A stretch of DNA of 64,000 nucleotides from Paenibacillus gyeongsangnamensis (GCF_027533625.1 NZ_JAQAGZ010000003.1:1-64000), one strand, 5' to 3'. Counted from the stretch's first letter, positions 16,429-25,916 are shown. Notes: generated from the letters alone by a model not told the origin. Numbers and translations: made by a program.

Positions 16429-17750
16429 ATGAAAATACGGCAATTCACCTTGCTGGCTGCTGCGGGTATGACACTGATCTTGGCCGCCGGCTGCAGTCAA
16501 GGCGATTCCAAGCAGGCGAAAGGCGGGAATTCGGAGCAAGACAAGCCTGCAGCTGCTGCCCCTGAGAGCAAAGAACCCGTGAAATTGTTAATGGCGCAAA
16601 AATGGTCGGAAATCACCGAGGCCGATTTTAAATCGTTGATTGTCGAACCTTTGAAGCAAAAGTATCCGAATATCGAAATTGAGCTGCTCAAGGGGGAAAA
16701 CATAAAGGAAATGATCGCGGCGGGAACCGTTCCCGATCTCGTTGCGACATGAGTGAATCTCATTCCCGACTATCAGGATCTCGATTTGGTGGAGGATATG
16801 GCACCGCTCATTAAAAAAATAATTTTGACTTGAACCGGTTTGAGAATACATATTTGGATACGATCCGAGGATATAACAAAGGCGGACTGGTCGCAATTCC
16901 TTATGACGCGAATTTCAATGTCATTTATTACAATAAAGATATTTTTGATAAATTCGGCGTGGAATATCCCAAAGACGGGATGACGTGGGAACAAACGATT
17001 GAACTGGCCAAGCGCGTGAGCCGGGAGGAGCAGGGCGTTCGTTACCGCGGTTTGGATACCGACGGGTATGGAAAGCTGGCCTTGCAGTTAGCTTTGCCGG
17101 CCGTCCAGGACGGAAAATCCAATGTGAATAACGAACAATGGAAAAACGTGCTCGAGCTTCAGAAAAAAATCGATTCCATCCCATCGAATGAGGCCGTTCC
17201 TAACGTTCATCAGCGCAATCAGTTTATTAAAGACCGGACGCTTGCCATGTTTGCGACGGGAAACAATTTCAACCTGCTGCAATCGGATGCGGCCAAAGGC
17301 TTGAATTGGGATATCGCCGAGTACCCGTCATATCCTGACAAACCGAATGTGGCCGGAATGGTCGATGAGCATGTCATGTTCGTAACGAAGCAAAGCAAGC
17401 ACAAAGACGAAGCGTTTAAAGTGCTCGAAACGTTAACCTCGGACGAAATTCAGAAGAAGCTCACGAGAGCCTCCGGCAAGCTGTCGGTGCTAAGAAATCA
17501 GGATATCAGAAATGAGCTGGGAGCGGATATGTCCAGCCTGAAGGGGAAGCACATGGAAGCGATTTTTAAAGGCAAGTATATTCCCGCCTATACGGCAACG
17601 AATAAATACCCGGATGCCGGAAAAATATTCAGTCAGGAAGTGACCAAGTTCATGAAAGGCGAGCAGGATGTCAATACCGCTCTGCGTGTGGCCAATGAAG
17701 GAATTCAAAACCATATACGCCAGGTCGAAGCCGGTGCAGGAAAGAAGTAG
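16429..17750 (+). pseudogene. Extracellular solute-binding lipoprotein, disrupted
   Basis: The first 107 codons encode a lipoprotein front with lipobox LAAGCS and end at TGA 16750. The frame would continue VNLIPDYQDLD, but in the A-run near 16815-16821 one base is missing and the rest (NNFDLNRFENTY onward, to GAGKK) continues in another frame to 17750. The paralogue at 59731 reads through both places (SNNFDLNRF and YNKDIFDKF align), which fixes the intended frame. The intact protein would be a sugar-binding subunit of an ABC importer of about 440 residues. Two independent lesions favour true decay over a single read error. Confidence 0.85.
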
Positions 17751-17801
17751 GGAAAAGAGATCCGGGCAGCAGCAAAAATTGAGTCTGTGGAGGAATAAAG
17801 C

Positions 17802-19217
17802 TTGCATATTGAAAATGGCTGTTTATGGCCGGATTGTTCCGGCCAACCGATTCACGCGCACGGCGGCGGAATGCTGCAGATCGGCGAACATGTCTATTGG
17901 TTCGGGGAAAACCGGCAAGGAAGGAAACGGGTATCCTGTTATCGCTCGAAGCATTTGACCGACTGGGAATTCCGAGGAGACGTGCTTACCTTGGATTCCC
18001 CTTTCCAACCGACCGGAACGCAGGCTGCGCCCGAGCTCATAACCGATTCGGCAAGCGGCAGAGGGGTTAACATTGAGCGGCCGAAGGTCATTTACAATCC
18101 GAATACCGGCAAATTCGTCATGTGGATGCATTGGGAGAACGGGAAGGATTATTCGGCCGCCCGCTGCGCGGTAGCCTCCTGTGATACGGTAGACGGAGAT
18201 TATGTATATCATGGGAGCTTCAATCCGGCAGGGGAGATGTCGAGGGATTGCACGCTCTTCGTCGACGAGGACGGAACCGCATATTTCGTGTCGGCGGCGC
18301 GCGGGAATGCGGACCTGCACATTTACCGGCTCAGCGAAGATTATTTGGCCGTTGAGGAGCATGTCAAGTCGCTGTGGCCCGGCCAATACCGGGAAGCTCC
18401 GGCGCTTGTCAAACGCGAAGGCGTTTACTTTCTGCTTACGTCGGGCTGCACGGGTTGGGAGCCGAACCAGGGGAAGTATGCCTACGCCGACAGCATTACG
18501 GGAGAGTGGTCGGAGCTGTTCGATTTTGGGGGACCCACGACATTCGATACGCAGCCGACGTATATTTTGCTGATCAAGGGAAGCCATACGACGAGCTACT
18601 ATTATGTTGGAGACCGGTGGGATCCTTCCGATTATCATAGCTCCTCTTACGTTATTCTTCCATTGGAGTTTCCGGAAGACAAGAAAGTAACGATGCGTTG
18701 GGCGGACGCAGTTGAATGGAAACCGGAAACCGGGTTGATTGCCGCCGGACGACGGGAAATGAGCGGGCTATGGCGAATCCGGAACGGCACGAACCGGTAT
18801 TTGGCGCCTCAAGGGGAAGCGCAGTCGAGTGTAGCGGCTCAGAAGCTATCTTATGCTTCGGACTCCCAACTGTGGATGCAGGAGGCTGCTGACGGCGGAT
18901 TTGTCAGGATTAAAAATAAGGCCACCGGCTTCTGCTTGGAGTCTCGCCTTCACGATCAAAGTAAAGATATTTCTGAGGTCATGCTCATGGATGCGTCGGA
19001 CCGCCCGACGCAGCTTTGGAGCATCTTAACGGATGAATCGTCGGGGCGATGCTCCATTCAAAATTCAGCTACAGGGCAAGTGCTCGCCTTAAACGAGCAG
19101 TTCGATGGGGTGCTGCATACGGCCCCTCGGCAAGCTGATCCTAAAGCAAGCAAAGATCAGACATTTTTGTTAGCCGAGCATTATGGCGTTTATTCTAAAG
19201 AAACCACACCAAGCTGA
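17802..19217 (+). CDS. Glycoside hydrolase family 43-like protein with C-terminal ricin-type module
   Basis: A 471-residue protein without a signal peptide. The front reads IHAHGGGMLQ and VYWFGEN, as in five-bladed propeller GH43 enzymes of the galactanase/galactosidase group. Later blades show IERPKVIYN, RDCTLFVDEDGTAYF and YREAPALVKR, which carry the usual acidic residues. After about residue 330 a beta-trefoil-like tail follows (RIRNGTNRYLAP, IKNKATGFCLE, IQNSATGQVLAL), fitting a ricin-B carbohydrate module. The start is TTG 17802 with GTGGAGG upstream. Lack of a signal suggests cytoplasmic cleavage of imported oligosaccharides, which would pair with the adjacent transporter gene. Confidence 0.75.
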   Translation: MHIENGCLWPDCSGQPIHAHGGGMLQIGEHVYWFGENRQGRKRVSCYRSKHLTDWEFRGDVLTLDSPFQPTGTQAAPELITDSASGRGVNIERPKVIYNPNTGKFVMWMHWENGKDYSAARCAVASCDTVDGDYVYHGSFNPAGEMSRDCTLFVDEDGTAYFVSAARGNADLHIYRLSEDYLAVEEHVKSLWPGQYREAPALVKREGVYFLLTSGCTGWEPNQGKYAYADSITGEWSELFDFGGPTTFDTQPTYILLIKGSHTTSYYYVGDRWDPSDYHSSSYVILPLEFPEDKKVTMRWADAVEWKPETGLIAAGRREMSGLWRIRNGTNRYLAPQGEAQSSVAAQKLSYASDSQLWMQEAADGGFVRIKNKATGFCLESRLHDQSKDISEVMLMDASDRPTQLWSILTDESSGRCSIQNSATGQVLALNEQFDGVLHTAPRQADPKASKDQTFLLAEHYGVYSKETTPS

Positions 19218-19232
19218 CTGGTGTGGTTTTTT
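19202..19232 (+). terminator. Terminator overlapping the end of the GH43-like gene
   Basis: AACCACACCA and TGGTGTGGTT form a 10-bp stem followed by T residues. The left arm encodes the last residues of the protein, and the stop codon (19215-19217) lies in the loop. Confidence 0.9.
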
Positions 19233-19296
19233 GGCTTGTTTAGGGGCAAGCATCCATTCGATACCAACTGCAGGCACAAAGGCGAACCGGACGGCC

Positions 19297-19893
19297 CTAG
19301 TGCTCCTCCCATTTGCTCAAGATGAAATCGATAATTTCTTGTTTCGTTTCATCGCTAAAGCCGGTCCGCACCGCGTGGATAAATTCAATGAACAGCAAAG
19401 AAAGAAGCTCCTCCAGCTCCATATGCAGCGGCAGGCCCTTCCAAAGCAAATCATCGAAGAACACGTCCACACGGGCTGCCTCGTGGGAATGCAGCTTTAT
19501 CGGGAGCATCCAATACCCGTCCGACTCCGCTTTACAGCTTGTAGAAGACAGATTCCACTGGAAGCGGGAGTTGTCGGCTTTGCCGGATGCCTTCTTGCTT
19601 GCCGCGGTCTCGCGGCTCATCTCCAGCAGGCTCCCGTGGGCCTCGCGCAAGGACAACAGATAGTCATACAGATCGATGCCTTCCCGGATCTTGTCCAAAA
19701 AATTATCAAACAAGAGCTTCGCAAGAAAGGCCTTATTCAATCCCCGCAGCTCCTGCTTTGTCAAATATTTGACATCCTCGATAAAAGCGTCCGCGCGTTT
19801 AAAGTAATCGGAGGGAGCGGTAACGTGAACGGTAAGGGAGGAGTCCTGCTTCCCTCGGCCGATAAGGCTGGTCCATGGTTTGAAGGCAAGCAT
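19297..19893 (-). CDS. Conserved hypothetical protein of 198 residues
   Basis: A soluble, charged, mostly helical protein (DAFIEDVKYLTKQELRG, FLDKIREGIDLYDYLLSL, LEELLSLLFIEFIHAV) without signal or membrane segment. ATG 19893 follows AAAGGGGG and AAAGGA. It is a single-gene unit between a terminator and an MFS transporter gene. I do not recognise the family. The tail SDETKQEIIDFILSKWEEH is highly charged and could be an interaction helix. Confidence 0.65.
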   Translation of the reverse strand: MLAFKPWTSLIGRGKQDSSLTVHVTAPSDYFKRADAFIEDVKYLTKQELRGLNKAFLAKLLFDNFLDKIREGIDLYDYLLSLREAHGSLLEMSRETAASKKASGKADNSRFQWNLSSTSCKAESDGYWMLPIKLHSHEAARVDVFFDDLLWKGLPLHMELEELLSLLFIEFIHAVRTGFSDETKQEIIDFILSKWEEH

Positions 19894-19956
19894 TCCTTTA
19901 AGCCCCCTTTCTTCGTTCTATATAATACCGTATTCCGGTTCCTGTAAAGATATGAC

Positions 19957-20002
19957 GGGTGCTTGACCGATAGCCTCATGGAGCCATTCAGGTCAAGCAC
20001 CC
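19957..20002. terminator. Hairpin between MFS gene and hypothetical gene
   Basis: GGGTGCTTGACC (19957-19968) and GGTCAAGCACCC (19991-20002) form a perfect 12-bp stem with a 22-base loop, downstream of the minus-strand MFS stop. There is no clear U-tract, so it may act as a rho-independent terminator of weak efficiency or as an mRNA 3'-end stabiliser. Confidence 0.55.
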
Positions 20003-20046
20003 ATACCGTGAGATGAACCTTTATTCCGGCAGATGATACGTACCGA

Positions 20047-21252
20047 TCATCTTCTTGGCAGCCTGTGCCCCGACCAGATGAAGAAGGCGATCAGCGCCAT
20101 GCCTCCTCCGGTCCAGCAGACGCCGGTCCAGCCCCACTGGCCCCAGGCCAAGCTGCCGATGGATGAGCCTATCGCCCCGCCGATGAAGGTGCTCACCATA
20201 AAGACGGTGTTGAGCCGGCTTCTGGCTTCCGGTATGAGACTGTAAATCCGTGTTTGGTTGGATACTTGACCTCCTTGAACGCCAAGATCCAGCAGAATGA
20301 CTCCGACGATGAGTCCCGCCAATCTTGAACCCATCAGTCCCAGAGAAAGGTAAGACAAGAGGGCCGCTCCAATCATAACCCCTACCATCGTCCCGGGATT
20401 GACCCGGTCGGCCAGCCGGCCAATGATCGACGCGGCGGCCGCTCCCGCCAACCCGACCAGCCCGAAAAGACCCGCTACGCCGCTGCCGTACCCGTAATTC
20501 GGTCCTTCCAGGTAAAAAGTAAGCGTCGTCCAGAACACACTGAAAGAGCCGAACATGAACAAGCCGATCAGGGCAGCTTCACGAAGCAGACGCTGCTCCG
20601 CAATCAGCGTGCCCATCGATCGGATAAGTCCGGGATAGGACAGCTGAACGTCCGGACGGCTGACAGGCAGCGCCCGCCACAATACGAAAGCCAGCGCAAC
20701 CATCATGAGGGCGGCAAGCCCGTACATGGAGCGCCATCCGAACAGCTCCCCGATCCAGCCGGAGACCGTGCGGGCGAGCAATATTCCGATCAGGAGACCG
20801 CTCATCACGTTTCCGATCACTCTGCCCCGCTCCTGGGGCCCCGCTAGTTGGGCCGCAAGGGGGATGATCATTTGCGGCGCCACGGTGGTGAGACCGACGG
20901 CAAAGCTTGCCGCATAAATCCACGGTAAGCTTTGTGCCGTCGCCACGCCGATCAAGGCTACGCCGACCGCAAGTAGAAGAAGGCTGATAAGCGTTCGTCG
21001 CTCCTTGATGTCGCCGAGCGGGATGAATAGAAACATGCCTGCGGCGTATCCGCTTTGCGTCAGCATCGAGATCAAGCCCGCGTGCCGGGCGTCTACGTCG
21101 AAGGTTTTGCCGATTTCAGCCAGCAAAGGCTGGTTATAGTACAAATTGGCGACGGTCAAGCCGCACGAGATCGCCATTAATAGAACAAGCGCTTTAGATA
21201 GTCTTTCGGTTTGCGAACGGTTGACCGCTGCCATTGTCATGTGTTTTTCCAT
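20047..21252 (-). CDS. MFS transporter, YnfM-like
   Basis: A 401-residue, 12-helix transporter. The front reads SCGLTVANLYYNQPLLAEIG and the loop 2-3 motif appears as GDIKERRTLI. Family members are drug or metabolite/H+ antiporters of the inner membrane. ATG 21252 follows AAGGAGCGG. The substrate cannot be read from sequence. It follows a second, unrelated MFS gene in the same direction, with an 80-base gap. Confidence 0.85.
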   Translation of the reverse strand: MEKHMTMAAVNRSQTERLSKALVLLMAISCGLTVANLYYNQPLLAEIGKTFDVDARHAGLISMLTQSGYAAGMFLFIPLGDIKERRTLISLLLLAVGVALIGVATAQSLPWIYAASFAVGLTTVAPQMIIPLAAQLAGPQERGRVIGNVMSGLLIGILLARTVSGWIGELFGWRSMYGLAALMMVALAFVLWRALPVSRPDVQLSYPGLIRSMGTLIAEQRLLREAALIGLFMFGSFSVFWTTLTFYLEGPNYGYGSGVAGLFGLVGLAGAAAASIIGRLADRVNPGTMVGVMIGAALLSYLSLGLMGSRLAGLIVGVILLDLGVQGGQVSNQTRIYSLIPEARSRLNTVFMVSTFIGGAIGSSIGSLAWGQWGWTGVCWTGGGMALIAFFIWSGHRLPRR

Positions 21253-21331
21253 GGTGCCGCTCCTTCTGTTCTAACTCTGATATCGTATTGGATGCAAAAA
21301 AATGGGAACAAGAGGCCGGCTGCCGTTCCTT

Positions 21332-22627
21332 TTATTTCGTACCGAGCCCCGGTGTTCTCGGGTTCGGAACGGATGTATCCATGCTGGTGCGCCCTTGGCG
21401 GATCCTTTTGGCCTGAAAGACCAGCATAACAAAATGAAGGAAAAACACGCCCGAAATGATAAAAAAGATGACCGGTATGCCCAAGTGACTTGTAACAATC
21501 CCGCCGAACAACGAGCCGATGACGTTCCCCAGGGAATTGGCGCTGGCGTTATAAGAAAATACGCTGCCTTGGATATTGGAAGGCGTCAGGCTCCTGAGCA
21601 GCGAGCTGATCGCAGGGATCAGACCTCCGACGCACAACCCTGAGAGGAAGCGCGCTCCCATGAGAACCCACGGGTCCGTGATCCGGGCCTGCGGGATGTA
21701 CAGCAGGGAAATCAGGAACAGTGAGCACATGAGAACCCTCAAATGCCCGTACCGGTCGCCGAGCCTTCCGAGAACGGGAGCCGCAATCATGGTACCGAGC
21801 GCGCTTGAAGCGAAGATCAGACCCGCCATGATCTCGACATGCTTATCGATGTGCATGCTCTTCACGTACAGCGTAATGATCGGACTGATGCTCTGAAAGC
21901 TGGCGGAGATCAGGAAGGTGGAGACGAACAGCGTGACGATCGCAGGCGTCTGCTTGACAACGTCGTGCAGCTGCGTTTTCTTAGCGGAAGCCGTTCCGGC
22001 ATCCGCCCGGTCAGGTCCGTCCGTCGATTTCATTCGCCGGAACCGGAAACGGGGATACGTTCTTGATTCATGAACGCCGAACAAGACCAGCAGCGCTGCG
22101 ACCAGAATGAAAAATCCCGTAAAAAAGAACGAATTTCGCATCCCCAGCCATTCCGCCATGATGCCTCCAAGCAACGGGCCAAGCAGCTGCCCGGTCACCT
22201 GTCCGGTTTGCAATGTTCCGAGGGCTTTGCCCACATGCTCCTTCGGCGTCTCGATAGCCATCAAAGCGACGGCGCAGGTCGCAAAGCCGCCCATCGTGCC
22301 GAAGACGGCGCGGAGCAGGAGCAGCTGCAGCGGGGTATGAACGAGACCCATGGCCGCGATGATCACGGCTAGGCCAAAGCCGGAACGGATCATCGTCGGC
22401 TTTTGGCCGTACATATCCGAGAATTTGCCCCAAAAGGGAGACACAAGCGCAATCATCAAATGATTGATACCGAAGATCATCGCGGCCCAGAGCGCGGCCT
22501 GTTTCACGTCATGAATGCCCAGCTCCTGGACATACAGCGGCAGGAAGGGGATGATCATGCCGATGCCGACCGAGCTGAAGAAACTGCCGAACCATAAAAT
22601 CACAAGATTCCGTTTCCATCCGTCCAC
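21332..22627 (-). CDS. MFS multidrug efflux transporter, MdtG/NorA-like
   Basis: A 431-residue, 12-helix protein. It opens with GMIIPFLPLYVQELG and has the loop 2-3 motif FWGKFSDMYGQKPTM and the antiporter motif C region with GQLLGPLLGG. This is the drug:H+ antiporter 1 pattern. The start appears to be GTG 22627. A helix-5 motif C supports proton antiport. The substrate is not predictable. Confidence 0.85.
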   Translation of the reverse strand: MDGWKRNLVILWFGSFFSSVGIGMIIPFLPLYVQELGIHDVKQAALWAAMIFGINHLMIALVSPFWGKFSDMYGQKPTMIRSGFGLAVIIAAMGLVHTPLQLLLLRAVFGTMGGFATCAVALMAIETPKEHVGKALGTLQTGQVTGQLLGPLLGGIMAEWLGMRNSFFFTGFFILVAALLVLFGVHESRTYPRFRFRRMKSTDGPDRADAGTASAKKTQLHDVVKQTPAIVTLFVSTFLISASFQSISPIITLYVKSMHIDKHVEIMAGLIFASSALGTMIAAPVLGRLGDRYGHLRVLMCSLFLISLLYIPQARITDPWVLMGARFLSGLCVGGLIPAISSLLRSLTPSNIQGSVFSYNASANSLGNVIGSLFGGIVTSHLGIPVIFFIISGVFFLHFVMLVFQAKRIRQGRTSMDTSVPNPRTPGLGTK

Positions 22628-23092
22628 CTGAAGCGACCTTCTTTACTAGTAAATTGTATGGATTTCCGTATGGATTTCCATAGATTGCAGTAGCATAAGC
22701 GCCTCATGGAGATAACCAAGCAATTCATTCCTTCTTAGCTTACTCCGAATAAATGGAAGAAACCATGGATTTACATGCCTCGAACCATGCACTATCTTGC
22801 TATTTTATATCCTTGCTTGGAAAGAGCGGGAGTCTTTTATTCTTGGTTGGATATGACTTTCCGATAAGATTGCTTATTTATATGTTATAAAACATGACAT
22901 AAAATCATCGCGCATAACCATTTATGAGAATATTCGATTTCAAAAGTAAATGGATGTAATTTTAAGTAAGATAGCTTATTTATCGCTTTCTTCGCGTTTT
23001 TCCAATTTGTAATATAACCTTACATAAATTAAATTAAGGTTACTATAATGTTAATTTATATTACATAATTGAAGAGGCGATGGAGGAATACG
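22628..23092. promoter_or_regulatory. AT-rich intergenic region with an operator-overlapped promoter for the amidase gene
   Basis: This 465-base gap has no credible gene. Near its end a perfect -10 box TATAAT (23044-23049) is preceded by TAACCTTA (23015-23022) and TAAGGTTA (23035-23042). These make an inverted repeat with a 12-base spacer covering the -35 to -10 interval. That geometry suits a repressor site that blocks the SLH-amidase promoter. The rest is AT-rich with no other structure that I can support. Confidence 0.45.
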
Positions 23093-25069
23093 ATGAGTAA
23101 ACGAAACGTGAAGAAATTTCTCTCAACTTTGGTTTGTGTGGGCCTGCTTCTTGCTATGCCCGGTACGCTCTTTGCCCAGTCCGGTATAAATGCACCGTTC
23201 AAGGATGTTTCCGGCGCGTTATCGGACGAAATCGGCCGCTCTTACAGCCTGCAGCTCGTAGAAGGCTACCCGGACGGTTCCTTCCAGCCGAACAAGGCGA
23301 TCTCGAGGTCCGAATTTGCCGCCTTGGTCGCACATGTCGCGCAGCGGACGGGAATCACGCCGCCCGCTCCGTCCGGCGACAATACGCCGATCAAGAGGGA
23401 GGAAGCGGCCGCCATGCTCGGCGCTGCGCTTCAGACCGGCAGCGCCGGCGAAGATTTTGCGGATGTTCCGGATGACAGCCCGTATGCGGGTGCGATCGGC
23501 AAAATTTCCGAAGCGGGCATCATGGGCGGATACGGCTCCGGCCGGTTCGGTTTCGGAGATACGATGACCCGAGGCCAGGCTGCCGCAGTTGCACTTCGTT
23601 TATATGATTACGTCAAGCCCTTTGAGCTGCTCGAAGCCGGCATTCCGGACCTTCAGGAAGCGATGACCAGCGGCAAGATCACGTCCGAGCAGCTTGTGCG
23701 CCAATATTTGGACCGCATCGCCAAGTACGATCATCAAGGGCCGAGCATCAATTCCCTCATTACCGTGAATCCGAAGGCGCTCGAAATCGCTGCTCAGCTG
23801 GATCAAGAGCGGAAGGAGAAAGGGCCTCGGGGACCGCTTCACGGCATCCCGATTATCGTGAAAGACAATTTTGATACGGCGGACATGGTTACGAGCGCAG
23901 GCTGCTTGTGCCTGAAAACCTCGGTTCCTCCGGAGGACGCGTTTCAAATCAAAAAGCTGAAGGATGCGGGAGCCATCATTTTGGCCAAAGCGAACCTGCA
24001 TGAATTCGCCTTCGGCATCACGACGCAAAGCTCCCTTGGCGGACAGACCTTGAACCCGTATGCGCTGGACCGGACGCCGGGCGGTTCGAGCGGAGGGACC
24101 GGAGCCTCGATCGCATCGAATTTCGCTGCTGCCGGGATGGGAACGGATACCGGCGGCTCCATCCGGATTCCTTCCTCCTTCAATAGTCTCGTGGGGATCC
24201 GCCCGACCATCGGATTGTCCAGCCGGAGCGGCATTATCCCGTTGGCGCTGACTCAGGACGTCGGGGGGCCGATTGCGAAGACTGTAACGGATGCGGCAAT
24301 TCTGCTCGATGCTACGGCAGGATACGATCCGGACGATGTGGTCACGGCCGGAAGCGTGGGGCACATCCCCGTCAGCTATACGCAGTACCTGCAAGAGGAC
24401 GGCTTGAAGGGCGCAAGGATCGGGTTCGTCACGCAGCTGCTCGAAGATAAGCCGGAGGCCGCCTCCGTAAACCAGGTGACGTATCAAGCCTTGGACGAGA
24501 TGAGAAAGCTTGGAGCCGAAGTGCTTCCGGTCACCCTGCCCGATTATGACAAAATCGTAAAATACCCGAGCTTAAGTTCATGGGAATTCAAGTTCCAGCT
24601 GAATGAATACTTGGCGAAGCTGGGGCCGAATGCCCCGATGCATTCGCTCGGCGAAATCATAGATTCCGGACAGTTCGATCAGAGCCAGAAGCAATCGATG
24701 ATCGATCGCAACGTGCGGACGTCGCTGGACACTGCCGAATACAAGGACATCGTGCTCTTCCGGACGCGTACAACCCAGCAGTCGCTCTTGAAGCTGATGG
24801 CCGATCAGCGCTTGGATGCCTTGGTTTACCCGTCGACCTCCCAGCCCGCGGCTTTGATCGGCAAAGGGCAGACCTCAGGCAATAATAACCGCCTCAGCGC
24901 CTTTACCGGCTTCCCGGCGATTACGGTACCCGCCGGTTTCACCCCGGAGGGTCTGCCGGTCGGCATCGAGTTCCTGGCCCGGGCGTATGACGAACCGACG
25001 TTGATTAAGCTCGGCTATTCATATGAACAAGGAACGCATCATCGCAAGGCACCGGTTTCAACACCGTAG
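23093..25069 (+). CDS. Surface amidase: SLH repeats fused to an amidase-signature enzyme
   Basis: A 658-residue protein. It has a signal peptide to about residue 27, then SLH repeats (FKDVSGALSDEIG with AISRSEFAAL; an eroded middle repeat with IKREEAAAML; FADVPDDSPYAGAIG with MTRGQAAAVA) up to about residue 170. An amidase-signature domain of full length follows. The Ser-cisSer-Lys triad is complete: IIVKDNFD gives Lys, TPGGSSGGTG gives the cis-Ser loop, and TDTGGSIRIPSS gives the nucleophile. ATG 23093 follows GGAGG. It should hydrolyse an amide outside the cell while bound to the wall; the substrate is unknown. Confidence 0.88.
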   Translation: MSKRNVKKFLSTLVCVGLLLAMPGTLFAQSGINAPFKDVSGALSDEIGRSYSLQLVEGYPDGSFQPNKAISRSEFAALVAHVAQRTGITPPAPSGDNTPIKREEAAAMLGAALQTGSAGEDFADVPDDSPYAGAIGKISEAGIMGGYGSGRFGFGDTMTRGQAAAVALRLYDYVKPFELLEAGIPDLQEAMTSGKITSEQLVRQYLDRIAKYDHQGPSINSLITVNPKALEIAAQLDQERKEKGPRGPLHGIPIIVKDNFDTADMVTSAGCLCLKTSVPPEDAFQIKKLKDAGAIILAKANLHEFAFGITTQSSLGGQTLNPYALDRTPGGSSGGTGASIASNFAAAGMGTDTGGSIRIPSSFNSLVGIRPTIGLSSRSGIIPLALTQDVGGPIAKTVTDAAILLDATAGYDPDDVVTAGSVGHIPVSYTQYLQEDGLKGARIGFVTQLLEDKPEAASVNQVTYQALDEMRKLGAEVLPVTLPDYDKIVKYPSLSSWEFKFQLNEYLAKLGPNAPMHSLGEIIDSGQFDQSQKQSMIDRNVRTSLDTAEYKDIVLFRTRTTQQSLLKLMADQRLDALVYPSTSQPAALIGKGQTSGNNNRLSAFTGFPAITVPAGFTPEGLPVGIEFLARAYDEPTLIKLGYSYEQGTHHRKAPVSTP

Positions 25070-25086
25070 TCACTGTAAGACAAAAG

Positions 25087-25134
25087 CAAGCCCCGGCTTT
25101 CACGCTTAAGCGCGATGGCTGGGGCTTGTTTTTT
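25087..25134 (+). terminator. Terminator after the SLH-amidase gene
   Basis: CAAGCCCC and GGGGCTTG form the base of a long hairpin with further inner pairing (CGCTTAAGCG at the tip), followed by six T. It also lies at the end of the convergent membrane-protein gene. Confidence 0.9.
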
Positions 25135-25135
25135 G

Positions 25136-25423
25136 TTATCGCAGCTGCAGAAAGGCTAGAAGGATCACTCCGAAACCGACGATCCAGAGCATCGGAATCA
25201 AATTGATGAGAACGGCGGCGCGTTTTCGCCGGACGCGCAAGATCCAGGCTAGAATGGAGCAGCCGAGAGCAGCGACGGGAAACAGGCTGATGATAGTAAA
25301 ATAATAGGAATTCCAGAAGTGAATGCCGGCATCGAATACCATTACGGACATCCCCCATACGAAAAGCCATGGCACAAGGCAAAGCGCATAAATCAGTTGG
25401 CTTATCGTAAGAAATACTTTCAT
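25136..25423 (-). CDS. Small three-helix membrane protein, unknown function
   Basis: A 95-residue protein with three hydrophobic segments: LCLVPWLFVWGMSVMVFDAG; the stretch with IISLFPVAALGCSILAWIL; and LINLIPMLWIVGFGVILLAF. A basic RVRRKR loop separates the last two. ATG 25423 has AGGAGGGA just upstream. No family is recognised. It ends right at the amidase terminator. Confidence 0.65.
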   Translation of the reverse strand: MKVFLTISQLIYALCLVPWLFVWGMSVMVFDAGIHFWNSYYFTIISLFPVAALGCSILAWILRVRRKRAAVLINLIPMLWIVGFGVILLAFLQLR

Positions 25424-25559
25424 AGCATCCCTCCTCGCGGGACATATTCAAAATATCACAGATAGTACGCATTAAAGCTGAATCGGCCGCCCCCAAGAAG
25501 CTGTCATTTGTTCTGCCGCACGGCAGTCCTTGGTCGCGCGATTCCTGCATGAGCATGAG

Positions 25560-25730
25560 TTATATCCACGGACTTGGGGTAACCTTCGGTTTCCGCGATC
25601 GAGCCAGCTTCTGCCACCATTTCTTATGCTTTTTCTGTTCTTCAATCAAACGGATCCGTTTCATGACCAATCGGGCCCGGTCTTCCCCTTGGCGGGCTGC
25701 CAGCTCTTCGTAAAATTGCTGCGGTTCCAT
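25560..25730 (-). CDS. Small basic protein of 56 residues, unknown function
   Basis: ATG 25730 sits behind AAGAAGGTGAT. The frame begins MEPQQFYEELAARQGEDRA and has a strongly basic middle (IEEQKKHKKWWQKLARSRK), ending with PSPWI. It is predicted to be a single long amphipathic helix with a Trp-Trp/Lys cluster, which could bind nucleic acid or membrane. It is an orphan unit between the small membrane protein and the NRDE gene. No family is recognised. Confidence 0.55.
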   Translation of the reverse strand: MEPQQFYEELAARQGEDRARLVMKRIRLIEEQKKHKKWWQKLARSRKPKVTPSPWI

Positions 25731-25916
25731 CAGATCACCTTCTTGTTGTTTGCGTTCCAGCTGGATAGGGAGAGGAACATGAGTTCTGATTATACTATGA
25801 CGGACGGAAGGAAAGCAAGGGAATTAGCTCGTTCCGGCAGACGAAACCTTTTGAGGCCCATGGAGTCTAATGATCGAGAGCCGCTCCACTATAATATTAG
25901 AAAGCGGGGATTTGTA

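Noticed and set aside
23600-24487. 295-codon minus-strand frame opposite the SLH-amidase gene
   Set aside because: Antisense shadow of a complete amidase domain; no start signal.
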